Part shown: one piece after another, positions 1 through 11,594 of the stretch
Layout of the letters: each line of letters starts with the position of its first letter
How positions within the stretch are numbered: the stretch's first letter is position 1
Assembly: GCA_019321725.1 (NCBI GenBank)
Contig: CM033124.1
Span: 4,650,001 to 4,714,000, forward strand
Source of the DNA: Paulownia fortunei
Taxonomy: Eukaryota; Streptophyta; Magnoliopsida; Lamiales; Paulowniaceae
Direction: 5' to 3'
DNA length: 64,000 bases
Notes under the pieces: generated by a model
The model's database searches: none
What the model was told of the DNA's origin: nothing
What the model saw: the letters and a program-made list of their open reading frames with translations, nothing else
Translations under genes and position numbers: made by a program

Positions 1-147
1 TTAATTAAATACAATTTATATATTGCCGATCGTTAAATCGCTTTCAGTTACCTGAGGTAGTGCATTAATTATTAATGCATATTTTTATTAAATTTATTTT
101 AATTTCCATTGCGCTTACCTCATGGTCATAGCAAACCCATCACTATA
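1..147. other. Unassigned AT-rich edge sequence
   Basis: This stretch does not align with the LTR that follows it, although the complete 3' LTR of the same element continues for more than 1 kb upstream of the matching point. It is therefore either a nested insertion or a rearranged flank. Nothing coding is visible. Confidence 0.4.
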
Positions 148-1523
148 TTGGATTCTAATTTGTAAAAGCTTGATTGTTACCTAGATAGTTTGGTATTTAA
201 GGTCTTAGTATGAGATTTTGTGCTTTCAAATTGGAAATGGTACTTGATGTTGGGTAATATTACAAGCTATTTTTCATCAAAGGTTGGAGATGAACACTAA
301 ACAAATCTACACTAAGCCACCAACCAAGTGAAAGGTAAGTAAAGATCCATTTACAACATCAATGTGCGAACATAGTATGTCTTGAAGTATTTATACCTAA
401 TGTGTTGATGATAGTTAAATTAATTGGAAGAAACGTATATTATGTACCATAAGAGGCTCATGATTCTTGAAACATGTTGAGAGCAAGATGACTTGCATTC
501 CATAATGAATACAATTTTCATGAGCATTTGCATATGCATGCATGGCATATATGTATAGTTGAGGTTCTTGCATGTACAATATGATTTGAGAAATGATTTT
601 CATGAATAAAGATATTTATTGGCCACTACTAGTGCACCGAGGCATGTGAGACGTGCTTATGTGATTTTAGGTACTACAAATGGGACACTTCTTGGTGGAT
701 CACGAGGGAAGATAGGGGGTGGACCTTTGGTGATCACAAAAGCAAAGTCCACTTGATTGTGCCTTTGTTATGATTAATGCCGTGGGAGGGAGGCTTTTCG
801 GGTGATCACATGGGAAGACAGGGGGTGTACCTCTGGGGGTCATGGAATGATGGTCCACTCAATTGTATCAATTTGTTATTGGCCATTTGATTATTAATAT
901 TAAGTAGAGCTCTTTTCGGTGTATAGTAGGTGGGCCAAAGACCCAATAAAATGAAGTGATTTTGTATAAAAACTTTTTGATTTATGAGTACTCAAATATG
1001 ACACAGTTCTCGCATCATATCTTGGAGATGAGTTGCATGAGATTTTATATCAAACTCTTGGCATGCATGATTTTTACTTATTGAGCATTAGCTCATGTAG
1101 TTCATGCATTGTGGTGAGCATGGTGAGACTTGAAACCTTTAGTTTACTTGGTTGGCAGTGGAGCTCCTACAGGCTTTCAAAGATCAACGTACATAGATGA
1201 CGACCTATTGGGCAATTTTATGGGTTGTCTTTTTGATTTTACGATCTATTGTATTATATTGTGACCTTATCCTATATATCACTTTCAAAACTCTATTGTA
1301 AATGAGTCTGAGTTTGTGATAATTTTGATAGACCTTGTTATTGTTCAAATAACTATCTATGTATATACAATGTTATAAGATGTGAAAGTACTCTACTTTT
1401 ATTAGTATTTTGTCAAACTAACTAGCTGGAAAAAAAAGTTATACAAATGTATACATGCACAAACTATGTTGCACAAGTTATTTCTATATATGTATGTTTA
1501 CATATTTTTGGGAGGTTGTGATA
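148..1523 (+). repeat. 5' LTR of gypsy element G1, truncated on its left
   Basis: This is the right-hand 1.4 kb of a long LTR. It aligns almost without gaps to about 14686-16059, the 3' LTR of the same element; shared landmarks include the block around 175-240, the 'gtgcaccga' block near 630 and the terminal 'tttttgggaggttgt'. The last bases are 'gtgata' where the 3' LTR has 'gtaaca', so the usual CA end has decayed. A primer binding site follows within four bases, which fixes the plus orientation. The two LTRs differ at many scattered positions, so the insertion is old. An intact LTR would drive transcription; this one lacks its first 1.4 kb or so. Confidence 0.8.
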
Positions 1524-1526
1524 GAG

Positions 1527-1538
1527 CGGTATGAGAGC
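1527..1538 (+). other. Degenerate primer binding site (initiator tRNA-Met type)
   Basis: The bases cggtatgagagc match the usual plant retrotransposon site TGGTATCAGAGC at 10 of 12 positions and lie three bases after the LTR end. Minus-strand DNA synthesis would start here from initiator tRNA-Met. Element G3 (29375-29388, minus strand) and the TRIM (17735-17745) have better preserved versions. Confidence 0.7.
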
Positions 1539-1540
1539 CC

Positions 1541-2110
1541 AAATCTTAATTCTGTAGACTGTCTATGTACATGTTTTTAGAACTTGTGGAGCACAATCAT
1601 GCCAGTAAGTTTTATTTTATGTTATAATACATTATATATTTCATGAATTATATTGGCCATTTGTTATAAAAAAATGGTATTGCAGTCATGGTAAGAATAA
1701 GGGGTGAAAGTAGTAGTGGAGCAACGATGTAGAATTTCCCATGCTTAGGAGATTCGATGCTAATTTAAGCAATGACAGAAGCAACAATGGGTTGGAAATA
1801 AAAAAAGAGACTATTTCAAATGCAAAATCAAAAATCTAAATTTCAGCCAAGACAAGGGCAACAATAATGGAATTAGAGTAAGCATACACAAATTGATCAA
1901 GGCAAAATAACGATGTCACAATCTTCTTGCCCTTAATGTGGTGGTCAGCATAGTAGATTCTGCCCTGCAGAGACTAGAACCTGCTTTGTGTGTGGGAAGG
2001 CCGGACATAATGCCAGAGTATGCCTGGATAATCCAAATCTAACAGGACAAAGAAAAGTGCCAGCAAGAATTTTTACCATCACTAGATCAGATGTTGAGGC
2101 AAACCCATAA
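1541..2110 (+). pseudogene. Gypsy gag remnant with CCHC zinc knuckle (G1)
   Basis: Only a stub of gag remains between the primer binding site and the protease: about 570 bp, where a chromovirus gag usually needs more than 1 kb. The recognisable part is the nucleic-acid-binding zinc knuckle at 1982-2023, reading CFVCGKAGHNARVC (the C-x2-C-x4-H-x4-C pattern). A cysteine-rich stretch just before it may be a second, damaged knuckle. An ATG at 1689 opens a frame that stops after 14 codons. Most of the capsid region is deleted, so no particle protein could be made. Confidence 0.7.
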
Positions 2111-2480
2111 GTGGTAATAGGTAAATTCTCTATCTTTGGTATTCTAGCATTTGTATTATTTGATTTTAGAGCTACACACTCATTTTTATCCACTGAGTAT
2201 GTGAAGAGGCTGGATAAGGTACCTGATACTGTTGAGGTTAATTACAATGTGATAATTCCTTTTGGAAACTCAAAACAAACTAATCATGTTTTAGGATAAT
2301 GTGCTATTCCTATTGAAAATAGAGAACTCTATGCTGATTTAATTGTATTGACCATGAAAGACTATGATATGATTTTGGGTATGGATGGTTTGTTAAAGTA
2401 TTGTGCTATTATAGATTATCAGAGAATGATAGTGACTTTTCAACCTTCTAGGAAGAAATTGTTCACCTTTATTGGATCAT
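2111..2480 (+). pseudogene. Gypsy aspartic protease remnant (G1)
   Basis: This follows the zinc knuckle in the same frame. The active-site region reads FDFRATHSF, where gypsy proteases have F-DSGATHSF, so the catalytic triad is mutated (DFRA for DSGA). Further on, MILGMDGLLKY matches the conserved 'D-ILGMDWL' flap and core region. In-frame stops occur at about 2297 and 2479. The enzyme would have cut the Gag-Pol polyprotein. Confidence 0.75.
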
Positions 2481-2559
2481 AAAAAGCTCGAAATTCCTGA
2501 TTATATCAGCATTGGAAGCACAAAGATTATTGGATAGTGGCTGTTAGGGATATTTGATG

Positions 2560-3402
2560 AGTGTTATGAGTATTGAAGAACAACACCATCTGATCCTTAA
2601 CGAAGCACCAATTATTCGGAAGTATCCATAAGTATTTCCTGATGATCTTCCTTAATTACCACAAAACCGTGAGATAGAGTTTGTCATTGAACTAAATTCA
2701 GGAACAACTCTAATATCTAAAGCTCCATACCGAATGGCACTAGCTGAGTTGAAAGATTTGATGATACAAATATAGAAATTATTGGATAAAGGTTTTATCA
2801 AACCCAACTTTTCACCATGGGGTGTACTAATTTTATTTGTACATAAGAAGGATGGTACAATGCAACTATGTATAGACTACCAAGAGTTAAATAAAGTTAC
2901 AATTAAGATTAAGTATCATCTGCCTAGAATAGAAGATTTATTTGATCAGCTCTAAGGTGCATCTATATTTTCAAAATTAATTTGTGATCTAGGTATCATC
3001 AATATAAAATAAAAGAGAATGATATCACCAAGATAACATCCAACACGAGATATGGACATTATGAATTTTTAGTGATGTCGTTTAGGTTGACAAATGCTCC
3101 AACAACTTTTATGAATTTGATGAACTGGGTATTTAAAAATTTTATTGATAGATTTATTATTATGTTTATTGATGATATCCTGATTTGCTCTAACACATAA
3201 GAAGAACATGGTGAACATCTTAGAATGGTTTTAGAGGTTCTAAAAGAGAAACAACTATATGCTAAATTTAAGAAATGTGAATTTTGGTTAGATCGAGTGG
3301 TATTTCTGGGACGTATAATATCAGGAGCAGTAATATCTATAGATCCAAATAAAGTATAAGCTATTAATAGCTAGTCACAACCTACTAATCCTTCGCAAGT
3401 AA
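2560..3402 (+). pseudogene. Gypsy reverse transcriptase, first partial copy (G1)
   Basis: In translation the expected RT landmarks appear in order: FPDDLP near 2636, the APYRMA motif, [20 protein letters not shown], and the catalytic FIDDILI box around 3168-3185, which still carries both aspartates. Several stops and at least two frameshifts interrupt it. The copy ends abruptly at about 3402, within the stretch leading to the 'RSFLGLA' motif, where segment X1 begins. The second half of this same RT region is present again at 4023-4400, so roughly 370 bp of RT are repeated on either side of X1. Confidence 0.8.
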
Positions 3403-4022
3403 TAAAAGTATAGGTCTCACGTAAGTCTTCTCAAATTTTGATTTGTTATACAAGCATGAAGTTATTTATAATATCTTTATTCATGAATTTGTACATCTTC
3501 CTCTTCGTTTCTCCACAATATATTCAAGTAATTGATATTTTTGGTAATTTCAACCTTGGTAGAACCTAATATTTAATAGATTGATATCTTGATGAAATAA
3601 TGCTTTCAAATGATCATTTTGATTACACTTATTAATTCTCCCTTCCCAAGTATTATGTTGTTGCTTTTGTCTTTTTCAACCACACACATCAATAATTCTG
3701 TCCTTAATTTGATAACTCGTGCTAGATATAAATATGTAGCATTTCGTTAGCTTATTAGTATCTAATATTATTGAAACAAAAAGTTGAATACATCTTTTGT
3801 GGATTAGTATTTCATGAAATTTACTAAAAATAAGTTGTTGGTATGTTGGACAATAAAGAATCATGTTTCACTTACAGGTTTATAGTTAATTGGGAAAGGG
3901 AATCAATTCTGAGTTAATAAGTCAACCGATCATCTGAACCTTTTTTATTTGTAAGTTGTATATCATAAATTACAATTTACAATCTTGAATTACTAGAGTT
4001 AAATGAAATATATTCAGATTCT
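3403..4022. repeat. Segment X1, non-retroviral insert between two RT copies
   Basis: About 610 bp unrelated to gypsy coding sequence. It aligns with 21384-21957 (X2) and 32755-33383 (X3). X1 starts at the place corresponding to a CTCAG/GTAAGT splice-donor-like site in X2 and X3, so it lacks the promoter-like left part of the unit. It ends with the same 'attctttcaaaaa' as X2, and in both copies it joins gypsy RT at the same base. The open frame at 3676-3864 (minus) has no recognisable product and is not conserved as a protein between copies. Confidence 0.7.
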
Positions 4023-4975
4023 TTCAAAAAGACAACATTCAACACGAGATATAGACATTATGAATTTTTGGTGATGCTGTTTTGGTTGACAAATGCTCCA
4101 GCAGCGTTTATGAATCTGATGAACTGGGTATTTGAATTTTTTCTTGATAGATTTGTGATTGTATTTATTGATAATATCTTGATTTACTCTAGCATAGAAA
4201 AAGAACATGGTAAACATTTGAGAATGATTTTAGAGGTTCTGAAAGAGAAACAACTATATGCTAAATTTAAAAAATATGAATTTTGGTTAGATCGAAGGTA
4301 TTTCTGGGACATGTAATATCAGGAGTAGTAATATCTGTAAATCCAAGTAAAGTAGAAGCTATTAATAGCTGGTTACAACCTACTAATCCTTCAGAAGTAC
4401 GAAGTTTTCTGGGTTTAGCAAGATATTACTGCAGGTTTGTGGAGGGATTCTCTAAGGTAGCTTTTCCTCTAGCACAATTAACTAGAAAATGTGTGACATT
4501 TAGATGGACAAATGTTTATGAGAAAAGTTTTCAGAAACTGAAGGAGAGGTTAACTTCAGTTCCTATTCTTTCTGTTCCGTCAGGTACATGAGGCTTTATG
4601 GTTTATAATGATGCTTCAAAAAATGGGTTGGGATTTGTATTGATACAAAATGGTAAAATAGTCACATATGCATCGAGATAACTTAAAGAGTACGAAAAGA
4701 ATTATCCTACACATGATTTAGAGCTTGCTGTAGTGGTGCTTGCACTTAAGATATGGAGACATTTTGTATGGTGAATAATGTGAGATTTATACTGATCACA
4801 AGAGTTTAAAGTATTTCTTCACCCAAAAAGAGTTAAATATGCGACAACGAAGATATTGGAGATGGCGAAAGATTATGTCTGCGTTATCAACTATCATTCT
4901 AGTAAGGCTAATGTTGTGGGTGATGTATTTAGCAGGAAATCAACACAAAATATCATAGCTATAGCTTTGACTCAA
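4023..4975 (+). pseudogene. Gypsy RT second partial copy plus RNase H (G1)
   Basis: The translation resumes inside RT at a position already present near 3035. The catalytic box reads FIDNILI at about 4160, so the second aspartate of the IDD motif is lost; the first copy and G2 keep it. It continues through RSFLGLARYYCRFV, the connection region, and RNase H with YNDASKNGLG, the [10 protein letters not shown] block and YTDHKSLKYFFTQKELNMRQ. Stops fall at about 4589, 4680 and 4773. Without X1 and the repeated 370 bp, this would be one continuous RT-RNase H. Confidence 0.8.
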
Positions 4976-5312
4976 AAATAGAGTTAATAAGGCTACAGAA
5001 AATGGATGTGAAGATTGTACAATAGGGATCAGTGGAGACCAAATTTGTAATTTTGACACGTCAATCGACTTTAATTGATAAAATTCAACAAGGACAACAA
5101 GTTGATGAATATGTTACTAAAATGATGAATGATATTGCTTAAGGAAAGTCTTTTGATTTCTAGATGTCAGAGAATGGTATTTTGTAATTCCAAAAGAAAC
5201 TATATGAACCTAATGTAGACAACATTCGGGAAGATATTTTGGTATAGGCACATTCAACGCCCTATTTAGTGCATCCAGAAGCTACTGTAGAGGTTTGATA
5301 ACATATTAGTGG
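4976..5312 (+). pseudogene. Gypsy integrase N-terminal spacer and start of zinc domain (G1)
   Basis: This covers the tether after RNase H and the beginning of the HHCC zinc-binding domain of integrase, with YLVHPEATVEV matching the usual 'HPGSTKMY' histidine region at about 5260-5295. The frame stops several times. The coding sequence breaks at 5312 and resumes after the solo LTR at 7724 with WVGMKRDIAQF. Read across the insert, the two tryptophans of the conserved WWPGMK motif are restored, which pinpoints the insertion. Confidence 0.75.
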
Positions 5313-7718
5313 TGTAACACCCCCACCACTAAATCTAAAAACTAATTTTGACAAGGTAGCACATGTGTGTACATGTGTAAATATATTTTTTTATCAAATG
5401 TTGCATTTTGAGAAATACTAGTGTTTTCTCAAATATAACCCTATATATAAAAACAATCATCGTTTATATAAAAAATACAACACCCATCATATTCATGCTA
5501 TTCTGAGACTTATTTCCTATAAAACTTTAAGAGTTATATAGGACATGACATTCCAAAGTTGAAATACACTAAAATAAAAAATCAAAATAATAGTCTATAT
5601 TTTTAAAATAGGTAAGGACATTTTGCATCTTGTAACCCCTTATATATAGATAGCAATTTACTTAATAATAATGATTGTAAACATTAGAATATGCCCACAA
5701 TACAACCTAATAGGTCGTCATCCATGTACAGTGATCCACAAAACCAATAGCAACCCCAACGGCTTGCTTAGTAAGTCCTTCGCATTAATTATCACCAGAC
5801 TCACCTACAATACATAAACTATATGAGCTAACACTCAACAAGTAAAGATTTTGCATGTAAAAGAATAATCCACAATATCAAGTCATGCATCTCAAAATGC
5901 TATGCCCACAATGTAATTCCATGCATCAAAATATTTATCTCAAAATCATTTATTTCTAGGGCCCCTGACCAATGCTACTATCCCATGCACTAGAAAAGAG
6001 CTCTACACACTGCCATTAGATCATATAAGCATGCAAATCCATACATACTTATAAGTATGCAAATCCATGCACGCGAACCTACAAATCCATGCATACAACT
6101 ATGCAAATCCATGCATGCTTCGGTGTACTAGTAGCGGTCAACAAAAATATTTTCCTTTCTCAGAATCATGTTGTGTAATGCAAGATTTATCACAATGCTC
6201 GTATATGATGCAAACACATGCCAATGCGCCCATGTATGTATTGTCAATGAACATGAATAACAGTAATACGTTCCCTTTGCCATGCACATATGATCTATGG
6301 TATCATATATAAATCACATATTTACTATGTCTATGTATTGTAGTTGCAAATGAATCTTTACTTGCCTTTGATCAGTTGTGTGTTACTTCATTATATTAAC
6401 AATATACTTCATAATAAATTTTCTTAACATCACAAACATATATACAGAGACAAATAGATTATAGTCATGCCAAAACTAATGGATTTAATGCTGCAATCCC
6501 CTTCATATAGGATAAAATTTGAAATTCAATGGCGACAGTTTTGAGCATCTCTTCAATATCATGCCCTATTTCAATTTCTAACCAATGAAACTCTTAACTC
6601 ATATATGAATATGTATACGATGATACTTATAGGTTTTATTCAATATATATTACACTTTTGAAGCCTAAAACACTAGAAAACAGCAAGGGGACAGTTTCTG
6701 CCATAGTATTTCCTATTAAGTGTTTGTCATCAAAACCCTTTCTTTGTGCACCAAAGTCTAACTAAAAAATTCCTAACACTTTTATAAGAGATATTGAATC
6801 TTAATACACAATAAACCCATTTAAAATAATCTAAAAACCAAAGGCAAATCCGTAGGTAAGTGTTACCTATGAAGATTTTGAGGTTAAACTTGATGGTAAC
6901 CACTTTTCCTTTGCTTTTTTTGCTTTTATTTCAACTTGGAATCAATTTGGAGCACTTAGAGACCTTAAGATATGTGTTTGGAAGCTGAAAATGGCTGAGA
7001 TGAGGGCCAGGTCATGGCTTAAGGGTGAAGGAAAGCTTGAGGTGGCATTTGAGGTGCTTGCTTAAGCTTGGTAGCAAGCATGAGATGTCAAGTTGTGGTA
7101 TAAATCTGTCCTTTCACCCTTCTTTCAAGCCTAGATTAGATGTATCTTACTATACATTAATTTTATTTTATCCTATTGTAATTACCACAAGATCCCATAG
7201 ATAATTCATAAGCTAATTTTCTAATCGTTCATTTAATTTCTTACCCGATTGTCACCCAATTCTTGAATAATTATCCATATTAAAAAATTATAAAATCTTA
7301 TACATAAATGAATATTTTAATATCACTTTTCAATCATAGTATCTTATTTTCTATGTCCCAAATATGCAATTTATCGATATATACTTTTGAAATACCTAGA
7401 TGAAATCGAATCAAACCGTAAAAACTTACTAGTAACACTTTTAACACTTCCAAAATTATAACCTATATATCCATCTATATCCAATATTGATCAACCTCAT
7501 TTTCTTCTTATTTCAATATAAAATCAACTACTTAGATTAGGAAATTCAATAACTAATACAGTGCAAGAGAGCTTCAAAATTAAGTTTAATATTCAAGAAT
7601 GTCGTATAAAATAAAATAAATTATACAATATTAATAGAAATGCAAGTAGCATATAAAATTAATATGTAATGTATGAATAATATTGGTCAAGTGAGTAGTG
7701 TGAGGTTTGGGTATTATA
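5313..7718 (-). mobile_element. Solo LTR of a Tekay-like gypsy family, nested in G1 integrase
   Basis: A 2406-bp LTR in minus orientation. On the plus strand it begins TGTAACACCCCCACCAC and ends GGGTATTATA (decayed from ..TTACA). Five-base target duplications flank it: AGTGG at 5308-5312 and ACTGG at 7719-7723, with one mismatch. It aligns along its length with both LTRs of G3 (23248-26170 and 29392-32374). No internal region is present, so an original element was reduced by recombination between its LTRs. The same insertion base is occupied by full-length G3 in the duplicate copy G2. The open frame at 6067-6312 lies within the LTR and is not a gene. Confidence 0.85.
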
Positions 7719-7723
7719 ACTGG

Positions 7724-7930
7724 TGGGTAGGTATGAAAAGAGACATTGCTCAATTTGTAGAACAATGTTTAACACGTCAACAAATAAAGGCAGAACTTCA
7801 AAGACCAGCAGAAACCTTGCAACCTTTATTTATTCTAGAATGGATATAGGAAAGAATTACTATAGATTTCATGTCAGGATTACCCAAAATAGTTAAAGGT
7901 CATGATGCTGTTTGGGTTATTGTTGACATG
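7724..7930 (+). pseudogene. Gypsy integrase middle part (G1)
   Basis: This short coding island between two nested solo LTRs reads WVGMKRDIAQFVEQCLT in frame, giving the end of the HHCC zinc domain. It then continues into the start of the catalytic core with ITIDFMSGLP and VWVIVDM, where the first catalytic aspartate is expected in the IT-D-F block. A stop follows EWI. It ends at the second target duplication (ACATG, 7926-7930). Confidence 0.8.
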
Positions 7931-10614
7931 TGTAACACCCATTACTTAGCAACTATATATAAAGTATAATTTGACATGAGTACGTGCGATATTTTTTTTT
8001 TTGTGTAACACTTTAAGAAAATATAAATCATTTTTTACATGCACAATCCTATTTAAAATACTTTCTCACATATGTCCTATATATAATAGGATCAATATTT
8101 ATATAAAAATACAACACCCACAATGACCACAATATTTACATACTTGTTTATAGTCAAATTTTAAAAGTGAAATATAGTACCAGTCTCAAAATCAATATAG
8201 CCCAACAGGTCGTTATCCATGTACACACTCCCTCAAACACTTGTAGAAGCTCCAACAGCCGCCTAGACAGCAAAAGATGCTTCAAGCATCGCCGTGCTCA
8301 CCTACAATATATAAACTATACGAGCTAATGCTCAACAAGTAAAGATTATGAATCTCAAAGAATAATCCGCAATATCAAGTCATGCATCTCAAAATGCTAT
8401 GCCAATAATGCAATTCCATGCATCGAAATATTTCTCTCAAATTATTTCTTTCTTAGGCCCCTGACCAATGCTACTATGCCATGCACCGAAAAAGATTTTT
8501 GCACACCGCCATAATCTAATGGCCAATAACGATATAAGTATGCAAATTTATACATACTCATAAACATACAAATTCATGCTCGCGAATCTGCAAATTCATG
8601 CAAACCCATGCATGTTTCGGTGCACTAGTAGTGATCAGCAAAATATTTTTCTTTCTCACAATCTTGCCTTGCAATGCAAGATTTATCACAATGCTCGTAT
8701 ATGATATATGCACGTGCCAATGCCCATGTATGTATACTCAATAGACATAAATGAGAGTAATGCGTGCCCTCTACCATGCACATATGATCTATGATATTAC
8801 ATATAAATCACACATTTACTATGTCTATGCATTACAATTGCAAATAAATCTTTACTTAACTTTCACTTGGTTGGTGGCTTAGTCTAGATTTGTTTAGTAT
8901 TCTTCTCCAACCTTATATGTAAAATAGCATGTAATATTACCTAACATCTAGCACCATTCCTAATTTGGCAAGTTGAAAGCACAAAATTTCATACTAAGAC
9001 CTTAAACACCAAACTATCTAGGTAACAGTCAAGCTTTCACATACTAGAACCCAATATAGTCCCTCAAATACCTTAATTTCTCATCTTAGATACATGTAAA
9101 TATCATATAATTGAAGTATTATAACTCTAATAATATGTACCTAACTGTTAACACTCAATAGCAACATGTCTAGATTGAAACATGCTAAGTTATCAAATAG
9201 AAAAAAATCACATTTTCATATTTTCTCATTGTCCAATTTCGTTGCATGATAATTTTGACATCCCTAAGCATATCCAATCACTCCCAAATGTTTACCACAC
9301 TTAGCTAACATGTATAGAAATATAATAATATTTTATAATTTCATCAAATCACTGATTTATCTTAGCAAAACCAACCCATTTATCATAACACAAAAATTGT
9401 AAGTTCTATCATGAGAGTTTTGAGTGTCTTTTTAAATATCAAACCATATTTCAATTTATAACCTCTCAAAACTTACATACATCACCTAAAGTCATACATA
9501 AACACGTATGTTGTAAAATATATAGGTTTTAATCAAGTTATTATACATATATAAAGCTTTAAAAACAAAAACCAGCAAGTATACATTTTCTATCCCTAGT
9601 GATTTCTATTGCAATTTTGCAACTCAAAATCCCTCTTTTGTGAATTATAAGACCATATATAACATCCTAACATGATTATAAACAATAATAGAAGCTTTAA
9701 AAATCATAAAACCTAAGGTAATTCAAGAACATAAATAAAAAACAAGAGTTAAGCTCACCTATGCACAAATTTAAACTTCTACTTGCTCCTCCTTACTTCC
9801 CTTTGCTTCCTTCACTTTTTTTTTCTTTAGTTGGAATCACTAGAGAGCAACTTCTAAAATTTAATATGGAGGTTTTGGAGGTGAAATAGCTTAGACAATG
9901 GGTTTTGGTCATGGTTCAAGGATAGAAATGAAGAAAGGTTGAGGTAGTAGCTTGAGTTGGCAAAGCTTGAGGTGGTAAAACTTGAGGTGTCAAGTGGTGG
10001 TTCAAATTTGATGTTACACACACCTTATACAGTTTCAATCTAGTGTTTCTCATTAATAATTTATCTATTTACAACCTATTTTAATTTTCGTACGATTGGA
10101 TAATAAACTCTACCATAATTTATTAACCGTTCATTCGATCTCTAAACCGATTGACATTCGATTCTTAAATGATTATCTTGTTTGCATTTCTAAAGTCATA
10201 TGCACATATTAACCTTGTAATATGATACTTAAATCACATTATATCATGTCCAATATCCCAAATATATTAATTTACAAATATATACTTTCAAATAACTTAA
10301 TTAAATCAAATTAAATTGTATTAACTTACTAGTGACACCTTTAACACTTCTAAAAATTATAACGTGTAACCTAGTAATATTCATCATATTGACATCTAAT
10401 TTTCTTCTTATCCTAATATAGAATTGACCATTTAGCTTAGAGGATTCTATAATCAATACCGTGCGAGAGCTTCAAAATTAAGTTTAATGATTAAGAATAT
10501 CGTATAAAATAAAATGAATTATATAATATCAATATAAATGCAAATAACACACAATTAACATGTAATGCATGAATCATATTTGGCTAGGTGAGTAGTGAGA
10601 GGTTCGGGTATCAC
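7931..10614 (-). mobile_element. Second solo LTR (related subfamily), nested in G1 integrase core
   Basis: A 2684-bp minus-oriented LTR, TGTAACACCC...GGGTATCACA on the plus strand. It is related to the solo LTR at 5313 but clearly a different subfamily (its first bases continue ATTACTTAGC, and alignment is patchy). The flanks are ACATG (7926-7930) and ATAGG (10615-10619). The conserved integrase reading VDRLTK predicts an original ACAGG, from which each flank differs by one base, so I take these as a decayed target duplication. No internal sequence remains. Confidence 0.8.
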
Positions 10615-10619
10615 AATAG

Positions 10620-11580
10620 GTTAACTAAATATGCTCACTTTCTTCCAGTTTTTCCATATATTCCATGGATCGTTATGCACAAATTTTTATACAATAAGTG
10701 GTCAAACTTCATGGTGTACCAATATCTATTATTTCTTATAGAGATTTAAGGTTTTTGTCTATGTTTTGGAGGAGTTTACATAAGGCATTGGGAACATAAT
10801 TATCTTTTAGTATTGCATATCATCCCCAGATTGATGGACAATTAGAGCGAATAATACAAATATTGGAAGATATGTTTAGAGCTTGTGTATTAGATTTTCA
10901 TGGTCAAGGGAGCAAATTTTTACCATTAGTGGAATTCTCTTATAATAACAGCTATCAGTCCACTATTGGAATGGCCCCCTATGAAGCATTATATGGTAGA
11001 TAATGTAGACCTCTAATTCATTGGGATGAGATTGGTGAAAAATAGCTTTTGGGCCCAAATATGATTCGAGAAATGATAGAAGCTATAACACAAATTCGTC
11101 AACGAATGCAAACTGCCCAAAGCCGACATAAAAGTTACACAGATCAAAGAAGAAGAATGTTAGAATTTGCAGTAGGAGATCAAGTATTTCTAAAGGTATC
11201 TCCAATGAAGGGGATTATGCGCGTTGGAAAGAAAGGAAAGCTATGTCCTAGATATGTTGGTCCATTTCATATTATTGAAGACATCAATATCTCAAGTGCA
11301 CAATGTATTTCATGTATGCATGTTGAGGAAATATATTGCAAATCCATCTCATATTCTGAAAAATGAACCTATAGAGCTGAAAGTAGATTTGAGTTATGAA
11401 GAAAGACTTGTAGAGATTCTTCTAAGAGAAGTAAAACAACTCAGAAATAAAAAGATCGCATTGGTTATAGTATTATAGAGAATCAGTCAACAGAAGAAGC
11501 TACTTGGGAAATGAAAGATGATATGAAAGTTAAGTATCCAAAACTCTTTAGGTAAGTAAATTTCAAGGACCTAATTTTAA
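10620..11580 (+). pseudogene. Gypsy integrase C-terminal half and chromodomain (G1)
   Basis: The frame resumes with LTKYAHFLPV, passes the 'YHPQ-DGQ-ER' region near 10810-10850 (here damaged), then PYEALYG and MIREMIEAITQIRQRMQTAQ (from about 11060), DQVFLKVSPMKG and VHNVFHVCMLRKYI. The C-terminus (about 11380-11555) carries the chromodomain-like block with LSYEERLVEIL, RNKKIALV and EATWEMKDDM. A chromodomain after integrase is the hallmark of chromoviruses and directs insertion by reading histone marks. The two open stretches at 11049-11366 and 11224-11478 are successive frames of this one domain, separated by a frameshift near 11300. Confidence 0.85.
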
Positions 11581-11594
11581 TAAGGAGGGGAAGA
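11581..11594 (+). other. Polypurine tract of G1
   Basis: The run TAAGGAGGGGAAGA ends exactly where the 3' LTR begins with TGTAATACCC. A purine run at this place primes plus-strand DNA synthesis in LTR retrotransposons, and it confirms the plus orientation of G1. Confidence 0.8.

Noticed and set aside
61..147. Possible start of another gene or element at the left edge
   Set aside because: Too short and too AT-rich to say anything beyond its failure to match the LTR.
5313..10614. The repeated 'ccatgcat..catgcaaatccatgcat' stretches considered as a CRISPR-like or satellite array
   Set aside because: Spacing is irregular, the units are imperfect, and they recur at the same place in every LTR of the family, so they belong to the LTR.
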